A stretch of DNA of 64,000 bases from Rhizobiales bacterium PAR1 (lineage in GTDB: Bacteria > Pseudomonadota > Alphaproteobacteria > Rhizobiales > Beijerinckiaceae): assembly GCA_002256205.1 (NCBI GenBank), contig NKIW01000007.1:177594-241593 (forward strand), written 5' to 3'. Below the pieces are notes generated by a model. The model had not been told where the DNA came from, made no database searches, and was given only the letters and a program-made list of their open reading frames with translations. Both the position numbers and the translations under genes were made by a program. Positions 63,613-64,000 of the stretch are shown here, piece after piece (position 1 is the first letter of the stretch; each line of letters opens with the position of its first letter).

Positions 63613-63858
63613 ATGGAAACAGGCGATCAGCAGGACTTGGAGGCTGGGGTTGCAATCAGTGTCAAACCTGTCGCGCCAAAGATTATCGCCGATATCGCTT
63701 CTAGCTTCACATACGCCTCCTATCAGAACGCCGTTCCAGTGCTCCGCGGGGTCAGCATAGAAAATCATTCCGAGCGTCAGTTCCAAGCGCTACGGCTAGA
63801 ACTGTGTTCCGCCCCGGCCTTTTTGCGGAAGAAGACTTGGACTGTTGAATTGCACTGA
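63613..63858 (+). pseudogene. Truncated N-terminus of a probable DUF4011-type defense protein
   Basis: Eighty-one residues starting METGDQQDLEAG, with a GAGGTG ribosome site. The stretch YASYQNAVPVLRGVSIENHS and then LRLELCSAPAFLRKKTW resembles the N-terminal beta-rich domain of very large DUF4011/DUF3320 helicase-like proteins. The frame ends just where IS-like sequence begins: the last base pairs of the stop codon coincide with the TGAGAACTGACCC end. So an IS insertion has most likely cut the gene and supplied its stop. Confidence 0.6.
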
Positions 63859-64000
63859 GAACTGACCCGGTGCTGGAGTGAACCCCTCGGACTGGACCAC
63901 AAGGTAGTATCCGACCTAAGCCGCCTCGCGAGCGAATTGGGTTTCGAAGTCCTCGGGGGATCGGTAACCGAGGGCGGAATGTAGTCTTTTGGCATTGTAG
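63856..64000 (-). mobile_element. IS3-family insertion sequence, partial at window edge
   Basis: The left end is placed at 63856 from the TGAGAACTGACCC sequence, of the TGA-starting type common in IS3 elements. The transposase C-terminus lies inside on the minus strand. The rest of the element is beyond the window, so the right end and any target duplication cannot be checked. Confidence 0.65.
63916..64000 (-). CDS. IS3-family transposase (OrfB), C-terminal part
   Basis: The minus strand encodes YNAKRLHSALGYRSPEDFE followed by TQFAREAA and a stop, the well-known C-terminal signature of IS3-family OrfB DDE transposases. Only about 27 residues are in the window; the start and the catalytic DDE residues lie beyond the edge. 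Confidence 0.85.
   Translation of the reverse strand, partial: YNAKRLHSALGYRSPEDFETQFAREAA

Overview
The window reads as chromosome of a high-GC alphaproteobacterium, probably of the Hyphomicrobiales. This is inferred from gene content (Sox thiosulfate oxidation, catechol and benzoate genes, many Liv-type ABC transporters, a tandem glycine riboswitch) and from an 18-base match to the 3' end of a rhizobial-type glutamine tRNA. Genes are tightly packed, often with 4-base ATGA or GTGA stop/start overlaps. Several operons carry strong GC hairpins between genes.

Layout. 1-10400: one plus-strand operon for a branched-chain-amino-acid-type (HAAT) ABC transporter with three adenylate-forming ligases and an enoyl-CoA hydratase; it looks like uptake plus CoA activation of an organic acid of unknown identity. 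10494-22662: a full sulfur oxidation cluster. Minus strand: soxY-Z-B-C-D-E-F-W-V. Plus strand: soxA-X-S-R-T. The two arms diverge from an AT-rich operator/promoter region at 19084-19273, and a second YeeE/YedE-type transporter lies beyond soxV. 22753-27057: a decayed ABC permease, a LysR regulator, and small membrane, TerC, ExoD and lipid kinase genes. 27058-27877: a non-coding junction with a tRNA-Gln fragment and three strong hairpins. 27878-30255: a three-gene set of b-type membrane cytochrome, cytochrome P460 and Tat-exported aldo/keto reductase. 30451-34031: LysR, hydrolase, and dadA under a tandem glycine riboswitch. 34342-36260: divergent MarR and MFS genes.

36320-51513: a benzoate/catechol regulon. 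A CatR/BenM-type LysR gene diverges from catB-catC-catA-benA-benB-benC-benD-BKACE-benE, followed by a second HAAT ABC transporter and pcaD. The CatR-type site ATAC-N7-GTAT, with a shared downstream stretch, occurs both before catB and before the second transporter. Benzoate would be taken up, converted by BenABCD to catechol, then by CatA, CatB, CatC and PcaD to beta-ketoadipate. No pcaIJ or pcaF is present; the BKACE-family enzyme may finish the pathway.

51744-59192: an IclR regulator with divergent small catabolic operons (SDR and VOC; FAS1-like dehydratase, CoA-transferase and SDR; TRAP solute receptor; hydroxyisobutyrate-type dehydrogenase). The substrate is unknown.

59437-64000: a more AT-rich accessory segment. 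It holds a Gabija-like pair (gajA, gajB), a 1.4 kb stretch with no convincing gene carrying four long palindromes around GCGCGAGATA, the start of a probable DUF4011-type defense gene cut off by an IS3-family element, and the end of that element's transposase. It looks like a defense island and is the least explained part of the window.
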